Source: Penumbrarchaeum sp964445525 (lineage in GTDB: Archaea; Thermoplasmatota; Penumbrarchaeia; Penumbrarchaeales; Penumbrarchaeaceae). From it: DNA of 64,000 bases. Each line of letters opens with the position of its first letter. Position 1 is the stretch's first letter. Below, in pieces: positions 1 through 8,924 of the stretch. The notes beneath the pieces are model-generated. The model had not been told where the DNA came from and made no database searches. It saw nothing but the letters and a program-made list of their open reading frames with translations. The DNA is taken from the NCBI GenBank assembly GCA_964445525.1, contig CAYULA010000006.1, positions 30,594-94,593 on the forward strand. Reading direction: 5' to 3'. A program made the translations under genes and the position numbers.

Positions 1-39
1 AGAAAATAAGATCATGATAAAAACAAATGAGGTGACGGC

Positions 40-675
40 ATGAAAAGAAGAATAATGAAAAAGAAAGAAGGCGCGATAGGTATCGGGACCTTGATAGTTT
101 TCATTGCCCTGATACTTGTGGCCGCAATAGCGGCAGCAGTGATAATCGGTACGGCAGAGGACCTCGAGGAACGAGGCGAGGAAGCGGCAGAAGACGCAAA
201 AGATGTTGTGAAGCAGACACCCCGCATGATCAGAGCAGAGGGTGAAGTGAACGCCGCGAATCAGATCCAGGAAGTCGAAATATACATCGACTACATCGGA
301 TCCGAGGGGGTCAACATGCAAAATGTTGTGATGCATGTACTCGCTACCCAGCAAGGAGGACAGGGAGCAAAGGCCGATCTGATTTTCAATGATCAGGATG
401 AGGAAACGGCTACCGCAAGCAACTACGGAATCATTCCCATAGCTGATCCGCTGGATACTTACGATCCCGATGATAATCCTCCGAGGTTCATACTTGGAGA
501 AACTACACAGCTCAAACTGATAGTTGATCTATCACTTGCAGCGGTGACCCTTCCCCCAGACTCCGATCTAAGGGTCGAGCTTACGACAACCGATTCGGGA
601 GGAAGGACCACTTCTGTATGGGAAACCCCCTCCTCGTATCCCCAGAACGGCGGATGGGTCATCTTCGAGGATTGA
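40..675 (+). CDS. arlB: Archaellin (archaellum filament subunit)
   Basis: Major filament subunit of the archaellum, assembled outside the membrane after class III signal peptide cleavage. The 211-residue protein opens with a short basic leader ending KKKEGA, followed by IGIGTLIVFIALILVAA, the classic archaellin cleavage site (prepilin peptidase ArlK/PibD family) and hydrophobic assembly helix. The rest is a polar, beta-rich globular part, normal for the family. The first ATG follows a GAGGTGA ribosome site 5 nt upstream; an in-frame ATG at 55 is a less likely alternative. It heads the run of archaellum genes. Only 39 bases precede it, so its promoter, or a further archaellin copy, would lie outside the window. 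Confidence 0.93.
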   Translation: MKRRIMKKKEGAIGIGTLIVFIALILVAAIAAAVIIGTAEDLEERGEEAAEDAKDVVKQTPRMIRAEGEVNAANQIQEVEIYIDYIGSEGVNMQNVVMHVLATQQGGQGAKADLIFNDQDEETATASNYGIIPIADPLDTYDPDDNPPRFILGETTQLKLIVDLSLAAVTLPPDSDLRVELTTTDSGGRTTSVWETPSSYPQNGGWVIFED

Positions 676-692
676 GGTCCGGAGGAAAGTTA

Positions 693-1631
693 ATGGCCAG
701 GAAGAAGGCCGGAAAGAAGGCAAAGGTGGTCCTAGCAGACGAAGATGACGAGGAATTCGAAGCCGACGGGATAAAAGGCGGAGAGGTGGAGAGGTACGAG
801 GTCCGTGTGGAACCTCCCATCGTCAGCGGAAGGAAGGCCAAGGCCGTCCGCACTCCCGATGAGGAGACCATGGTGATCGAGGCAGGGAACGGAAGCTCTA
901 TGTCCGCGGGAACCTCAGGCAGAGGAGGATCCAAGCTGACCCAGTCGGTAGGATCCTCACAGCAGATATACAAGATCGAGGACGATCTGAGAAGGACCAG
1001 GGACATAGTAGAGGACCTCAGGCACACCGTCGATGTCATGGAGGGCGAGTTCAAGGACCTCAAGGCGGAGATGGACAGGATCTCCTATCTTCTCAGGAGC
1101 CTGGAAGGTCTGAAGAATACCATGAAGGACATCGAATCCACCGTCAGCGAACTGTCGGGACTCTACGACATGATCTCGGCCAATGTCAATCCCTTCATAG
1201 ACATAGAACCGTTCAAACCGTCCAACGGTTTCCCGCAAGCCAACGACAAGGTCTACAATGAAAAGGGAATGGTCCCCGGCTCCCAAAAGGAAGAGACCTC
1301 TTTCTCCGAGCTCTCCGAGATATTCTCGGAGGAGGAAGAAGAGGAGGAGGCCCCCGTCATCAGCAGGGACCTGAGATCCGAGGAGTGGGTTCTCAGATGG
1401 ACCCAGTTCCTTATCGACAAGGTCGGAAAAGAGGGCCTGGAGATGACCCTGGACTACTACAGGGACCTTGGCTGGATAGATGATATCATCATCGACAAGG
1501 TTCTGGATATCGCAAGGGGAACCACAGGACCTCCCAGAAAAAGGGAAGAAGGCAAAAAGGTCCGTTGGAGAATGAACGGCGACGACCATGTGAAATCCCT
1601 GGAATACATCAGGAACATAAGGGGGAAATGA
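693..1631 (+). CDS. Fused archaellum accessory protein ArlC/ArlE
   Basis: Cytoplasmic archaellum accessory protein, in euryarchaea part of the ArlCDE complex that links the motor to chemotaxis input. Of 312 residues, the first ~90 are charged and low in complexity. A coiled coil at ~88-165 ends in LYDMISANVNPF, an ArlC-type signature. After an acidic linker, the C-terminal ~60 residues (EEWVLRWTQFLIDKV, then LDYYRDLGWI) are the ArlD/E domain. C and D/E functions, separate genes in many euryarchaea, are thus on one chain. The ATG at 693 is chosen because GGAGG lies 7 nt upstream; an in-frame ATG at 618 would overlap arlB. Confidence 0.87.
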   Translation: MARKKAGKKAKVVLADEDDEEFEADGIKGGEVERYEVRVEPPIVSGRKAKAVRTPDEETMVIEAGNGSSMSAGTSGRGGSKLTQSVGSSQQIYKIEDDLRRTRDIVEDLRHTVDVMEGEFKDLKAEMDRISYLLRSLEGLKNTMKDIESTVSELSGLYDMISANVNPFIDIEPFKPSNGFPQANDKVYNEKGMVPGSQKEETSFSELSEIFSEEEEEEEAPVISRDLRSEEWVLRWTQFLIDKVGKEGLEMTLDYYRDLGWIDDIIIDKVLDIARGTTGPPRKREEGKKVRWRMNGDDHVKSLEYIRNIRGK

Positions 1632-1643
1632 CGGAGGCTGTAA

Positions 1644-2072
1644 ATGTCTGGAACCGGGACCGCAGCGGCTACGGCGATAATCCTAATCGGGTTGGTGATC
1701 GGACTCATCCTCGCAGAGCCGTCACTGGAGGATGCAATGGACGATCTGAGGGAGACAAGGAAGGAAAGTTCCGAGAAGTCGCTGGGTCTTGCCAATTCCA
1801 GAATAAGTTTGACATCGGCTATTTTCAACAACACCACGAAGGTACTCAACACAACCATTGAAAACGAGGGATCCACTGTGCTGGAGATAAGGCACATCGA
1901 TATTCTCCTGAACGGGACCTGGGCCGAAGCCGATTTCGGAGGGGAGGATTTTATCTATCCCTCCGATCAGGTGGTGGCAACGCTGAAAAATGTGACCCAA
2001 CCCGCATCGGTCAAGGTCGTTACCAGATACGGGATCTCCGACCAGACCTCCGAGATTGAGATAGAAACATGA
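1644..2072 (+). CDS. arlF: Archaellum stator protein ArlF
   Basis: ArlF anchors the archaellum motor to the envelope by binding the S-layer from the pseudoperiplasm. The 142-residue protein has an N-terminal transmembrane helix (TAIILIGLVIGLILAE), a short helical linker and a beta-sandwich with conserved NTTKVLNTTIENEGSTVLEI strands, as expected for ArlF/ArlG-type archaellin-like folds. GGAGG lies 6 nt before the ATG, and the gene starts 12 nt after arlC/E. Its place between arlC/E and arlG matches canonical gene order and supports the assignment over a generic archaellin-like protein. Confidence 0.85.
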   Translation: MSGTGTAAATAIILIGLVIGLILAEPSLEDAMDDLRETRKESSEKSLGLANSRISLTSAIFNNTTKVLNTTIENEGSTVLEIRHIDILLNGTWAEADFGGEDFIYPSDQVVATLKNVTQPASVKVVTRYGISDQTSEIEIET

Positions 2073-2081
2073 GGCTGACAA

Positions 2082-2573
2082 ATGGCAGGAAGCGCTGTAT
2101 CGGAACTGATATTCTTCATCGCCGCGATACTGATCTCGTCGGCGGTCGCAGTGACATTGATAGAGGTCATCGATGACTATTCGGGAGACCTCTCGGACGA
2201 GGCTTCGGTCCTGCGCTGGGAGATGCGTTCGGACATGATCCTGGTCAACGACATGCACAATGTACCCTACGAGAGCGGCACCGGAAACATCACCTTCTAT
2301 CTCAAGAACACGGGAACGGGCGACCTGTCAACGGAAGATATCGTGATCTCAGCAAACAGGACCGTGGGAACCGGAACAAATCTAACCGTTAGACTCCTGA
2401 GCGGGGACAGCAACTGGTCCCCGGGAGAGACCGTTCAGGCCAATATGATCGTTAGCAATCTGAAAGAGGATACAGACTATTACGGATGGGCCACAACATC
2501 GGGATTGACAACCGAGGGCAAGAGGAGGGGAAGCACCGAGGTCTCCTTCGTTTTCAGGATCAGGGAGGTCTGA
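2082..2573 (+). CDS. arlG: Archaellum stator protein ArlG
   Basis: Partner of ArlF in the extracytoplasmic stator. The 163-residue chain starts with the helix SELIFFIAAILISSAVAVTL and continues into a beta domain containing GTGNITFYLKNTGTGDLS, typical of the ArlG/ArlF family. It begins 9 nt after arlF and ends 2 nt before the arlH start, so translation is probably coupled. Assignment as ArlG rather than a second ArlF rests on the conserved SELIFFIA-type N terminus and on gene order. Confidence 0.85.
   Translation: MAGSAVSELIFFIAAILISSAVAVTLIEVIDDYSGDLSDEASVLRWEMRSDMILVNDMHNVPYESGTGNITFYLKNTGTGDLSTEDIVISANRTVGTGTNLTVRLLSGDSNWSPGETVQANMIVSNLKEDTDYYGWATTSGLTTEGKRRGSTEVSFVFRIREV
2564..2568 (+). 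promoter_or_regulatory. Shine-Dalgarno site deciding the TTG start of arlH
   Basis: GGAGG inside the arlG 3' end, 7 nt before TTG 2576. It supports the non-ATG start and coupling to arlG translation. Confidence 0.75.
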
Positions 2574-2575
2574 CA

Positions 2576-3283
2576 TTGGCAAACGGAAGGGGCAACATAC
2601 TTAGGTTCGATTTCGAGAGGGACGGCCTCCACAGACACCTGGGAGGAGGAATTCCCAAAGGAGCGCTGGTTGTAATATCCGGATCGGTGGGAAGCGGCAA
2701 ATCCGCGATAGTCCAGCGGCTGGTCTACGGTTTCATGCTCCACCATCACAGCGCCAACATAATATCCACGGAACTCACAACAAAGGGATTCATGGACCAG
2801 ATGGAATCCCTCGATTATCCCATCAAGAGGAACCTCATGGAGGGCACCCTGGGATTCGTGCCTGTCTTTCCCCTGATCGGTAAAGCCAGGAAGAGGACGG
2901 ATTTCCTCACCAGGCTAATGTCAACACCCGGGCTGTACGAGCACGAGGTCATCATAGTCGATACGTTCTCCGCGCTTGTTAAAAACGATCTCGATGAAAG
3001 CAAGGCCCTGCAGACAATATCTTTCTTCAAGAAGATCACCGGAAGGAACAGGACCGTCATATTGACGATTGACCCCTCCGACATACCAACGGGAATAATG
3101 GCGCCCTTCAGGTCCGTGGCCGATATTCTGATTGAACTCAAGACCGAGGTCATAGAGGGAGCCATGGAGCACATTCTGTACGTTACCAGGTATTCCCAGG
3201 CGCAGGGACCGGTGAGCACTGCCGTCGGATTCAGGATCGAACCCAGAGCAGGATTCATAGTGGACATCACAACGGTTGCATGA
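2576..3283 (+). CDS. arlH: Archaellum RecA-like ATP-binding protein ArlH
   Basis: ArlH is a KaiC/RecA-fold nucleotide-binding protein that binds the motor ATPase ArlI and is needed for archaellum assembly. The Walker A motif GSVGSGKS is at residues ~36-43 and a Walker B-like strand EVIIVDTFSAL at ~123. I place the start at TTG 2576 because GGGAGG ends 7 nt upstream and the resulting 235 residues match the family's normal size. An in-frame ATG at 2486 would add 30 residues unlike the family and overlap arlG deeply. Only 2 nt separate it from the arlG stop codon. Confidence 0.92.
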   Translation: MANGRGNILRFDFERDGLHRHLGGGIPKGALVVISGSVGSGKSAIVQRLVYGFMLHHHSANIISTELTTKGFMDQMESLDYPIKRNLMEGTLGFVPVFPLIGKARKRTDFLTRLMSTPGLYEHEVIIVDTFSALVKNDLDESKALQTISFFKKITGRNRTVILTIDPSDIPTGIMAPFRSVADILIELKTEVIEGAMEHILYVTRYSQAQGPVSTAVGFRIEPRAGFIVDITTVA

Positions 3284-3294
3284 GGTGAAATGGA

Positions 3295-4917
3295 ATGGAC
3301 CTGGAAACGGCAATGGACAAGAACCCGCATCTCAGGTCCTATATCGAAGAGCAGGCAAGAACGGGTAACAGACCCGCTTTCGAGGAGAGGCTCACGGAAT
3401 CCATGTCCACAATGAGGAAGGTCAACATCATCTATCCAGTGGGAGATCCCATATTCATTCACGTTCACGACAGGCCGGAAGGGGGTAGATCATACGATGC
3501 CATAGAACCGGCCCTGTCTGAGGAGCAGATGGAGAGAATGGAAATCCTCAGGGATCAGCTCCTGGAACTGGCCCCCACCCACAGGACCGATGATGAAAAA
3601 GAGCCGGAAATGGAAATGAGGATAGAGACGCTTTTCAAAAAGGTCACCTTCGAAAAAGGTTCCAAGCAGAATCTTTTCGACAGGATCAGGGGCAAGTCGA
3701 TCCCGATAGATCCCGCAGAGAGACAGCAGATGCTATACATGCTAAAGAGGGACCTCGCCAGAGGGGGCATCATAGAACCTCTACTCAGGGACCCTTATCT
3801 TGAGGACATTCATGCGGTGGGCCTGAAGAACATGTCCGTTGTCCACAAGGTTTTCGGGATGCTAAAAACGAATCTGAGGTTCAGGTCCGAGAGAGAGCTC
3901 GACCTTTTCATAAGGTCCACCTCCGAGAGGATGGGGAGGCCCGTCACCGATGCCAGGCCCATAGTGGACGGGGCCCTTCCGGACGGTTCCAGGATGAACA
4001 TAATCTACTCGGAGGATGTCTCCAAGGGGGGTGCGTCCTTCACCATCAGGAAGTTCTTCGAGAAACCCCCGACCATGCCCCAGCTTGTGAAATGGGGCAC
4101 ATTCTCCGCAAAGATGGCCGCTTATCTTTGGCTTTGCCTTGAATACGGGATGTCCGGATTCGTATCCGGTGAGACCGCATCGGGAAAGACAACCACTTTG
4201 AACGCAATGCTTTCCTTCATCAATTTCAGGAAGAAGATCTATTCAGCGGAGGATACACCCGAGGTCGTGGTTCCGCATGAGGTCTGGCAGAGGCTGATAA
4301 CAAGGGAGACGGTATTCGACGAGGCAAAGGTGGAGCTCTTCGACCTTGTCAAGACCGCTCTGAGGTCCAGACCAGATTACATCATCGTAGGAGAGGTAAG
4401 GGGCAAGGAAGGTTCCGCCGCATTCCAGGCGATGCAGACCGGTCATGCCGTCATATCCACATTCCATGCATCATCCATTGCCAAGATGATCCAGAGATTC
4501 ACTGGAGATCCCATAAACGTTCCCATCAGGTTCATCGACAACATGAACCTGGCCCTTTTCCAGGAGATCATTTACGAAGAGGGCAGGATCCTCAGGAGAT
4601 GCTCCGCCATCGAGGAGATCATAAAATACTCGAAAGAAAAAGGAGGCGTCTTGACCAGGACCATTTTCGAATGGGATCCGGTAAGGGACAGACACTACTT
4701 CACTGGAATGTACAATTCCTACATACTTGAACACAAGATAGCTCCAAAGATGGGGCTGGAGTTCTCCAAGGACATCTACACTGAACTCGAGAAGAGGGAG
4801 AGGGTCATAAGATCAATGGTGGACAGCAACATACTGGGTTACGATCAGGTAAATGAGATATTCAGGCTCTATTCGGAGGGAGGCTGGGAAGCCATACCCA
4901 AGGAGCTGAGGGGTTGA
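3295..4917 (+). CDS. arlI: Archaellum motor ATPase ArlI
   Basis: Hexameric type II/IV secretion-superfamily ATPase that drives both assembly and rotation of the archaellum. The 540-residue protein carries Walker A GETASGKTTT at ~292-301, Asp-box AEDTPEVVVPH, Walker B-like IIVGEVRGKEG at ~363-373 and the His-box GHAVISTFHA. The N-terminal ~230 residues match the archaellum and archaeal secretion ATPase N domain in length. The GAGGTGA site lies 6 nt before the ATG. An overlapping ATG at 3290 is out of frame. Confidence 0.95.
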   Translation: MDLETAMDKNPHLRSYIEEQARTGNRPAFEERLTESMSTMRKVNIIYPVGDPIFIHVHDRPEGGRSYDAIEPALSEEQMERMEILRDQLLELAPTHRTDDEKEPEMEMRIETLFKKVTFEKGSKQNLFDRIRGKSIPIDPAERQQMLYMLKRDLARGGIIEPLLRDPYLEDIHAVGLKNMSVVHKVFGMLKTNLRFRSERELDLFIRSTSERMGRPVTDARPIVDGALPDGSRMNIIYSEDVSKGGASFTIRKFFEKPPTMPQLVKWGTFSAKMAAYLWLCLEYGMSGFVSGETASGKTTTLNAMLSFINFRKKIYSAEDTPEVVVPHEVWQRLITRETVFDEAKVELFDLVKTALRSRPDYIIVGEVRGKEGSAAFQAMQTGHAVISTFHASSIAKMIQRFTGDPINVPIRFIDNMNLALFQEIIYEEGRILRRCSAIEEIIKYSKEKGGVLTRTIFEWDPVRDRHYFTGMYNSYILEHKIAPKMGLEFSKDIYTELEKRERVIRSMVDSNILGYDQVNEIFRLYSEGGWEAIPKELRG

Positions 4918-4921
4918 GATA

Positions 4922-6604
4922 TTGAGCGGAGGACTGGTCCTTGCCTACAGGGACCTTGGAATAGATCCCAAGGTATGGACCCTGAAGCGGGTCATTCCAG
5001 CCGGTATGTTGGCCGTGATCGCCTCCATTCTCCTTGTGATCCTCCTGCCAACCATATTCATGTCGGGTTACGGACTCCTGCTCCTGCTTCTTGCTGTTAT
5101 TTTCCTGGTGCTCATTGCGGCGATATGGCCTTACCTGCTGAGAGAGAGGAAAAGGCAGGAACTGGATGACGAACTCCACCTGTTCATAGTCAGGGTTGCT
5201 GTTCTATCCTTATCCTCTTCAACAAGGGCCTCCGTTTTCGAGATAGCCTCCAAGGAGAAGACCAACAAGTACATTCTGAAAGAACTTGTGAAGGTCAGGT
5301 CCCTGACCAAGGAATGGAACATATCTCTTCCGAGATCTCTAAGGATCGTTGCAAAACAGACACCATCATCAAGGTTCGGGGACTTCCTGGAGAGAATGGC
5401 TTATGCCATCGAGAGCGACGAGGATCCAAAGGTATTCTTCCAGAACGAGCAGGAGGCCGTGATGGAGGAATTCCGATCGAGATACACCACCACACTGGAC
5501 CGGGTGGAAGTGGTGAGGGAGGTATACATCTCAATGGTTTCTGTCACCATGTTCCTCAACGTCATGCTCGTAGTCTTATCCATGCTCGTGGGGATCAATC
5601 ACTATCTGATGAGCTTTTTGATAATTTTCATCTTCATAATCGTGGAAATGGTCCTCTGGATAGTTATCAACAGCGTTCTTCCCAACGAGCACATCTGGTA
5701 TGATCCTCCTCCGAGGCCACTGGAATCTAGATTCCACCGGCAGATGCAGATTTCCCTGATCGCCGGTGTGGGACTGGCCGTTCTCGTTGCACTGGTACTC
5801 CTCCTCTTTCCATTTTCCTGGACAACGCTCATACTATATCTGGCCGCAATCTCGACACCACTAATCATCCCCGGAATAGTTGTTGCAAGAGAAGAGAGCA
5901 CCATCACGAGAAGGGATGATGCCTTCGGTGCATTCATAAGGACAATCGGGTCCACATCAGAATCCAAGGGAGGAGCCCCTAGTCAGGGATTGAAGAGAAT
6001 AAGATGGCATGATTTCGGAGCACTTACGGAACAGGTGAAAAATCTCTACGACAGACTTAAGATAAGGATAGACTCCGAGAAAGCCTGGAGGTTGTTCACG
6101 AAGGAGACCAGGTCCGAGCTCATATCCCAGTTTCTCAACACCTACCAGGAAGGAATATCTGCAGGAGGCAGCCCCAAGGAGGTCTCAAGCCTCATATCGG
6201 GTCATTTCACAACCCTGTCTTCTTTGAGAAAGAGAAGGTACCTGATGGCAGACAACTTTGCCGCGATCCTCTACGGCCTCACAGTATTCATTGCCGGGGG
6301 CCTATTCATGATATACAGGGTGGTCCTGGAGATGCTGGACCGCCTCGGAGGACTGGAGACGGCATCGGAGAACATAGAGAACTTCCAGCCCCTTGTTCTT
6401 CTCAAAGACGTCTCCGGTCTTGAAGTGGTAATGCTCATAGCAATAGTGCTCGTCAGTCTCCTTCACGTTGGTTTTTCAGCGGATGCAATGAGGAGGTTCA
6501 GGGGGGGTCATCCTCTTACATTGATGCTTCATTTCCCCCTGCTTCTTTGGACAGCGGCATTATCAGGATATCTCGCCCAGTGGGCGGTTGAGACCATACT
6601 ATGA
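4922..6604 (+). CDS. arlJ: Archaellum platform membrane protein ArlJ
   Basis: Polytopic inner-membrane platform homologous to TadC/GspF proteins; ArlI docks on its cytoplasmic loops. The 560 residues include paired hydrophobic segments near residues ~25-65, ~190-240, ~275-320, ~445-470 and ~500-555, separated by basic cytoplasmic helical domains, as in ArlJ. The start is TTG at 4922, 4 nt after the arlI stop, with GAGGGG about 8 nt upstream; no nearby in-frame ATG gives the expected length. It is the last gene of the archaellum run. Confidence 0.92.
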   Translation: MSGGLVLAYRDLGIDPKVWTLKRVIPAGMLAVIASILLVILLPTIFMSGYGLLLLLLAVIFLVLIAAIWPYLLRERKRQELDDELHLFIVRVAVLSLSSSTRASVFEIASKEKTNKYILKELVKVRSLTKEWNISLPRSLRIVAKQTPSSRFGDFLERMAYAIESDEDPKVFFQNEQEAVMEEFRSRYTTTLDRVEVVREVYISMVSVTMFLNVMLVVLSMLVGINHYLMSFLIIFIFIIVEMVLWIVINSVLPNEHIWYDPPPRPLESRFHRQMQISLIAGVGLAVLVALVLLLFPFSWTTLILYLAAISTPLIIPGIVVAREESTITRRDDAFGAFIRTIGSTSESKGGAPSQGLKRIRWHDFGALTEQVKNLYDRLKIRIDSEKAWRLFTKETRSELISQFLNTYQEGISAGGSPKEVSSLISGHFTTLSSLRKRRYLMADNFAAILYGLTVFIAGGLFMIYRVVLEMLDRLGGLETASENIENFQPLVLLKDVSGLEVVMLIAIVLVSLLHVGFSADAMRRFRGGHPLTLMLHFPLLLWTAALSGYLAQWAVETIL

Positions 6605-6670
6605 TGCATCCCGTTCAAACATCGCCCCATAACCTATATATCTGTGATCGTCAAATTGTACTTCATTAGT

Positions 6671-6690
6671 TTGGTTTTTATCAAAACCAA
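6671..6690 (+). terminator. Hairpin downstream of the archaellum operon
   Basis: Arms TTGGTTTT and AAAACCAA form an 8-bp stem with a 4-nt loop, 66 bases after the arlJ stop. No T-tract follows, so it may be a weak terminator, an mRNA-end stabiliser or chance in AT-rich DNA. Confidence 0.3.
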
Positions 6691-6887
6691 TTAACATTGT
6701 TCACTTTATGCACTATTAATTTTATATATTATCGGGGACAATGAATCAAATATATTACGTATTTACAAAAACAGGACCTGAATCATGGAGGTGGTCCGTT
6801 TTCATCTTCTGATATATAAGAATATTTAACACATGTGTATTTATATTTAGATTTATGGTATTTTTGTTTCATTTTTGCACTATTATA

Positions 6888-6896
6888 TTTAAATAT
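6888..6896 (+). promoter_or_regulatory. TATA box for the secreted protein gene at 6944
   Basis: TTTAAATAT fits the archaeal TATA consensus. Initiation about 26 bp downstream, near 6918, would leave a short leader that includes the GGAGG at 6929-6933. Confidence 0.5.
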
Positions 6897-6943
6897 CTAT
6901 CTGATTAATTATTATCTACCATTAAAATGGAGGCGAAAGAGAA

Positions 6944-7705
6944 ATGAAAAGATACACCATATATATCGCTGCCCTCGTAGGGCTCGTGATGATGGCATCG
7001 GCTGCAATCGCACTCAATCCTCTCGAGGGAGATGACTGGGATCAGGATCCCGACATGGACGGTCTGAACAACCTGGATGAATTCTCGGCAGGATCCGACC
7101 CCAATCTCTGGGATACCGATGGAGACGGTTTGCCGGACGGCTGGGAGGTTGATAACTCACTGGATCCCACTGACCCCATGGATGCGGAAGATGACAACGA
7201 TTATTTCGGAGGCGAGGAGTTCGCAACCGGAAAGATCGTGGAGATACCCTATACCAACTTTGATGAATACTACAGGCTTGCCTATGTGGATGAGGAAACA
7301 GGAGAGAACGTTTACCTGGCAACGGATCCGAACAATCCCGATACGGATGGTGACGGTATCTATGATCCGGATGATTCATATCCATGGATATACGATCCCA
7401 ACGATCCGAACAACGATCCTGGTGTCCCCGTTCCTCCAAAACCGAATCCGGGACCTCCTGTTCCTCCCGATAACAAGGATTCTGACAAGGACGGGCTCTT
7501 GGATTACGAGGAGTTCATGATCGGAACGGACCCCTACAATCCGGATACCGACGGAGATCATTTGTCGGATCCCATGGAACTGATACTGAACCTTGACCCC
7601 AATGATTGGGATACTGATAATGATCTGCTCATTGACGGAGTTGAGGAAGGAGCTGGATATTCCACTGACGGGCATGTTGAAGATACGGACAACGACGGAC
7701 TCTGA
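6944..7705 (+). CDS. Secreted protein with thrombospondin-3-like calcium repeats
   Basis: A 253-residue exported protein of unknown specific role. An N-terminal signal peptide (KRYTIYIAALVGLVMMASAAIA) precedes Asp-rich repeats such as DTDGDGLPDGWE, DTDGDGIYDPDD and SDKDGLLDYEEF, the calcium-binding loop pattern of thrombospondin type 3 repeats. A proline-rich spacer (VPVPPKPNPGPPVPP) splits two repeat blocks. There is no membrane anchor. The chain stops abruptly inside a repeat (DTDNDGL), and another frame continues the repeat pattern as SDPYGSNEP, so the end may reflect a frameshift. GGAGG lies 10 nt before the ATG. It is likely transcribed alone, ending at the hairpin near 7728. Confidence 0.8.
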   Translation: MKRYTIYIAALVGLVMMASAAIALNPLEGDDWDQDPDMDGLNNLDEFSAGSDPNLWDTDGDGLPDGWEVDNSLDPTDPMDAEDDNDYFGGEEFATGKIVEIPYTNFDEYYRLAYVDEETGENVYLATDPNNPDTDGDGIYDPDDSYPWIYDPNDPNNDPGVPVPPKPNPGPPVPPDNKDSDKDGLLDYEEFMIGTDPYNPDTDGDHLSDPMELILNLDPNDWDTDNDLLIDGVEEGAGYSTDGHVEDTDNDGL

Positions 7706-7727
7706 TCCGTATGGATCCAATGAACCG

Positions 7728-7760
7728 AGGACCTGCATTCATGCAGGTCCTATTTTTTTT
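7728..7760 (+). terminator. Rho-independent-like terminator
   Basis: An 11-nt perfect inverted repeat (AGGACCTGCAT and ATGCAGGTCCT) is followed by a run of eight T at 7753-7760. It lies between the convergent genes ending at 7705 and 7750 and suits the + strand gene. Confidence 0.75.
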
Positions 7761-8922
7761 CCACCAGATCAATGATAACAATTTCCGATGAGGTACCTAT
7801 TCTTAGAGGAGGACCCCAGGTTCCGGTTCCCTGGCAGACGTAAAGGTATGAGTCCTTCCATTTGTTCAATCCTTTGTAACCTTCCTTGAAGATAGCCTTT
7901 GTTCCGAAGCTGAAGGGCCACATCTGCCCCGCATGTGTATGTCCGGAAAGCTGAAGATCTATCCCCATCTCGGCAGATTTATGGAAAAGGAGGGGTTGAT
8001 GATTCACGAGGATCTTGATACCATTTTTCTCCGCTTTTGCGATCAATGAGGAAAGAGTCTCGGCGTACTCCCCGCCTTCTTTGAATGCGGAGGGATCATG
8101 GATCCCAATCATGATGATACCTGTTTTTAGATCCTTCATCGACCTGTTGTCTAGGATATTCACACCCAGGGACCTCAACCAGTCCATCGAGTCCCGGAGA
8201 CCGTTGTAGAATTCGTGGTTCCCGGTAACGGAATAAACAGGAGAGATGGATACCATATCATTTACAAATGATCCGAATCTCTCCAGGAACCTTGGATTGG
8301 TGTCCAGGAAATCGCCGGCAAGCACGATTATGTCGGGCTTTTCCTTCTTAAGGGTCTTTATTATTGCATCCAGTCTAGTCTTTCCCACCAGGAGGCCCAG
8401 ATGCAGATCTGATATTAGGGCTATCCTGACATTTCGATCTTTCTTAATTACCGGTATGTTTACCTTTCTTCTCCTGAGAATCCTTGCATTTAATGATCCG
8501 TATGTAATGATTCCCGCCATGAAAACGGGGGGTAGGACCCTGAGGGAATTTGTGAAAGGCAGTTCGTGAAAGGTGATCCCGAATGCATATAAGACCAGCA
8601 ATACTGGACCCGAGAGGATCGATAGAAGGAAGGAATAAAAGAATACGGCAAGACCCACGGATGAGACAAGATACAGAGGAAACATGGGCCTGCTGTGATT
8701 TAGATGTGTTATGAATTGACTGATTATTAGAAAAAGTGCAAATAATACCGATCCCAGAACGTATTTCCAATCGATCGATGAATCCGGAGAGTATATTATC
8801 GATATCACCACACCTATCCCGGCGCAAATGAGTGATATGAAAAGGGAGACAAAAATGAAAAAACCGAGCATCTCTCCCCATCCTCTGGAAGGTGCTTTGG
8901 TTTCCGGATCTCTATCGCTCAT
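7750..8922 (-). CDS. Membrane-anchored calcineurin-like metallophosphoesterase
   Basis: A 390-residue protein whose first ~150 residues form about five transmembrane helices. The C-terminal domain carries the full metallophosphoesterase motif set: SDLHLG, GDFLD, GNHEF, NHQP and GHTHAGQ, which bind the dinuclear metal centre. This layout resembles the YkuE/YaeI group of phosphoesterases; some act on lipid-linked substrates, but the substrate here cannot be read from sequence. It starts 2 nt after the stop of the upstream glycosyltransferase gene, so the two are almost certainly co-transcribed, which points to surface or lipid-linked chemistry. Confidence 0.87.
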   Translation of the reverse strand: MSDRDPETKAPSRGWGEMLGFFIFVSLFISLICAGIGVVISIIYSPDSSIDWKYVLGSVLFALFLIISQFITHLNHSRPMFPLYLVSSVGLAVFFYSFLLSILSGPVLLVLYAFGITFHELPFTNSLRVLPPVFMAGIITYGSLNARILRRRKVNIPVIKKDRNVRIALISDLHLGLLVGKTRLDAIIKTLKKEKPDIIVLAGDFLDTNPRFLERFGSFVNDMVSISPVYSVTGNHEFYNGLRDSMDWLRSLGVNILDNRSMKDLKTGIIMIGIHDPSAFKEGGEYAETLSSLIAKAEKNGIKILVNHQPLLFHKSAEMGIDLQLSGHTHAGQMWPFSFGTKAIFKEGYKGLNKWKDSYLYVCQGTGTWGPPLRIGTSSEIVIIDLVEKK

Positions 8923-8924
8923 CT

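Larger units (their letters stand above)
6605..6943. other. AT-rich intergenic region after the archaellum operon
   Basis: A 339-base stretch without a supported gene, far richer in A and T than its surroundings. It holds an 8-bp inverted repeat at 6671-6690 and several TATA-like tracts, the last of which suits the secreted protein gene at 6944. A 66-codon open frame starting at 6835 has no ribosome site and overlaps the 6944 gene, so it was not called. Confidence 0.6.

Noticed and set aside
1..39. Promoter of the archaellum operon
   Set aside because: Only 39 bases precede arlB; no convincing TATA box fits, and an upstream archaellin gene could lie outside the window.
618..692. Upstream in-frame start for the ArlC/E gene
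   Set aside because: It lies inside arlB, lacks a ribosome site and adds a non-conserved segment; ATG 693 has GGAGG at proper spacing.
957..1589. 210-codon open frame antisense to the ArlC/E gene
   Set aside because: It mirrors a strongly supported gene, its product lacks any recognisable domain, and no promoter or ribosome site is seen.
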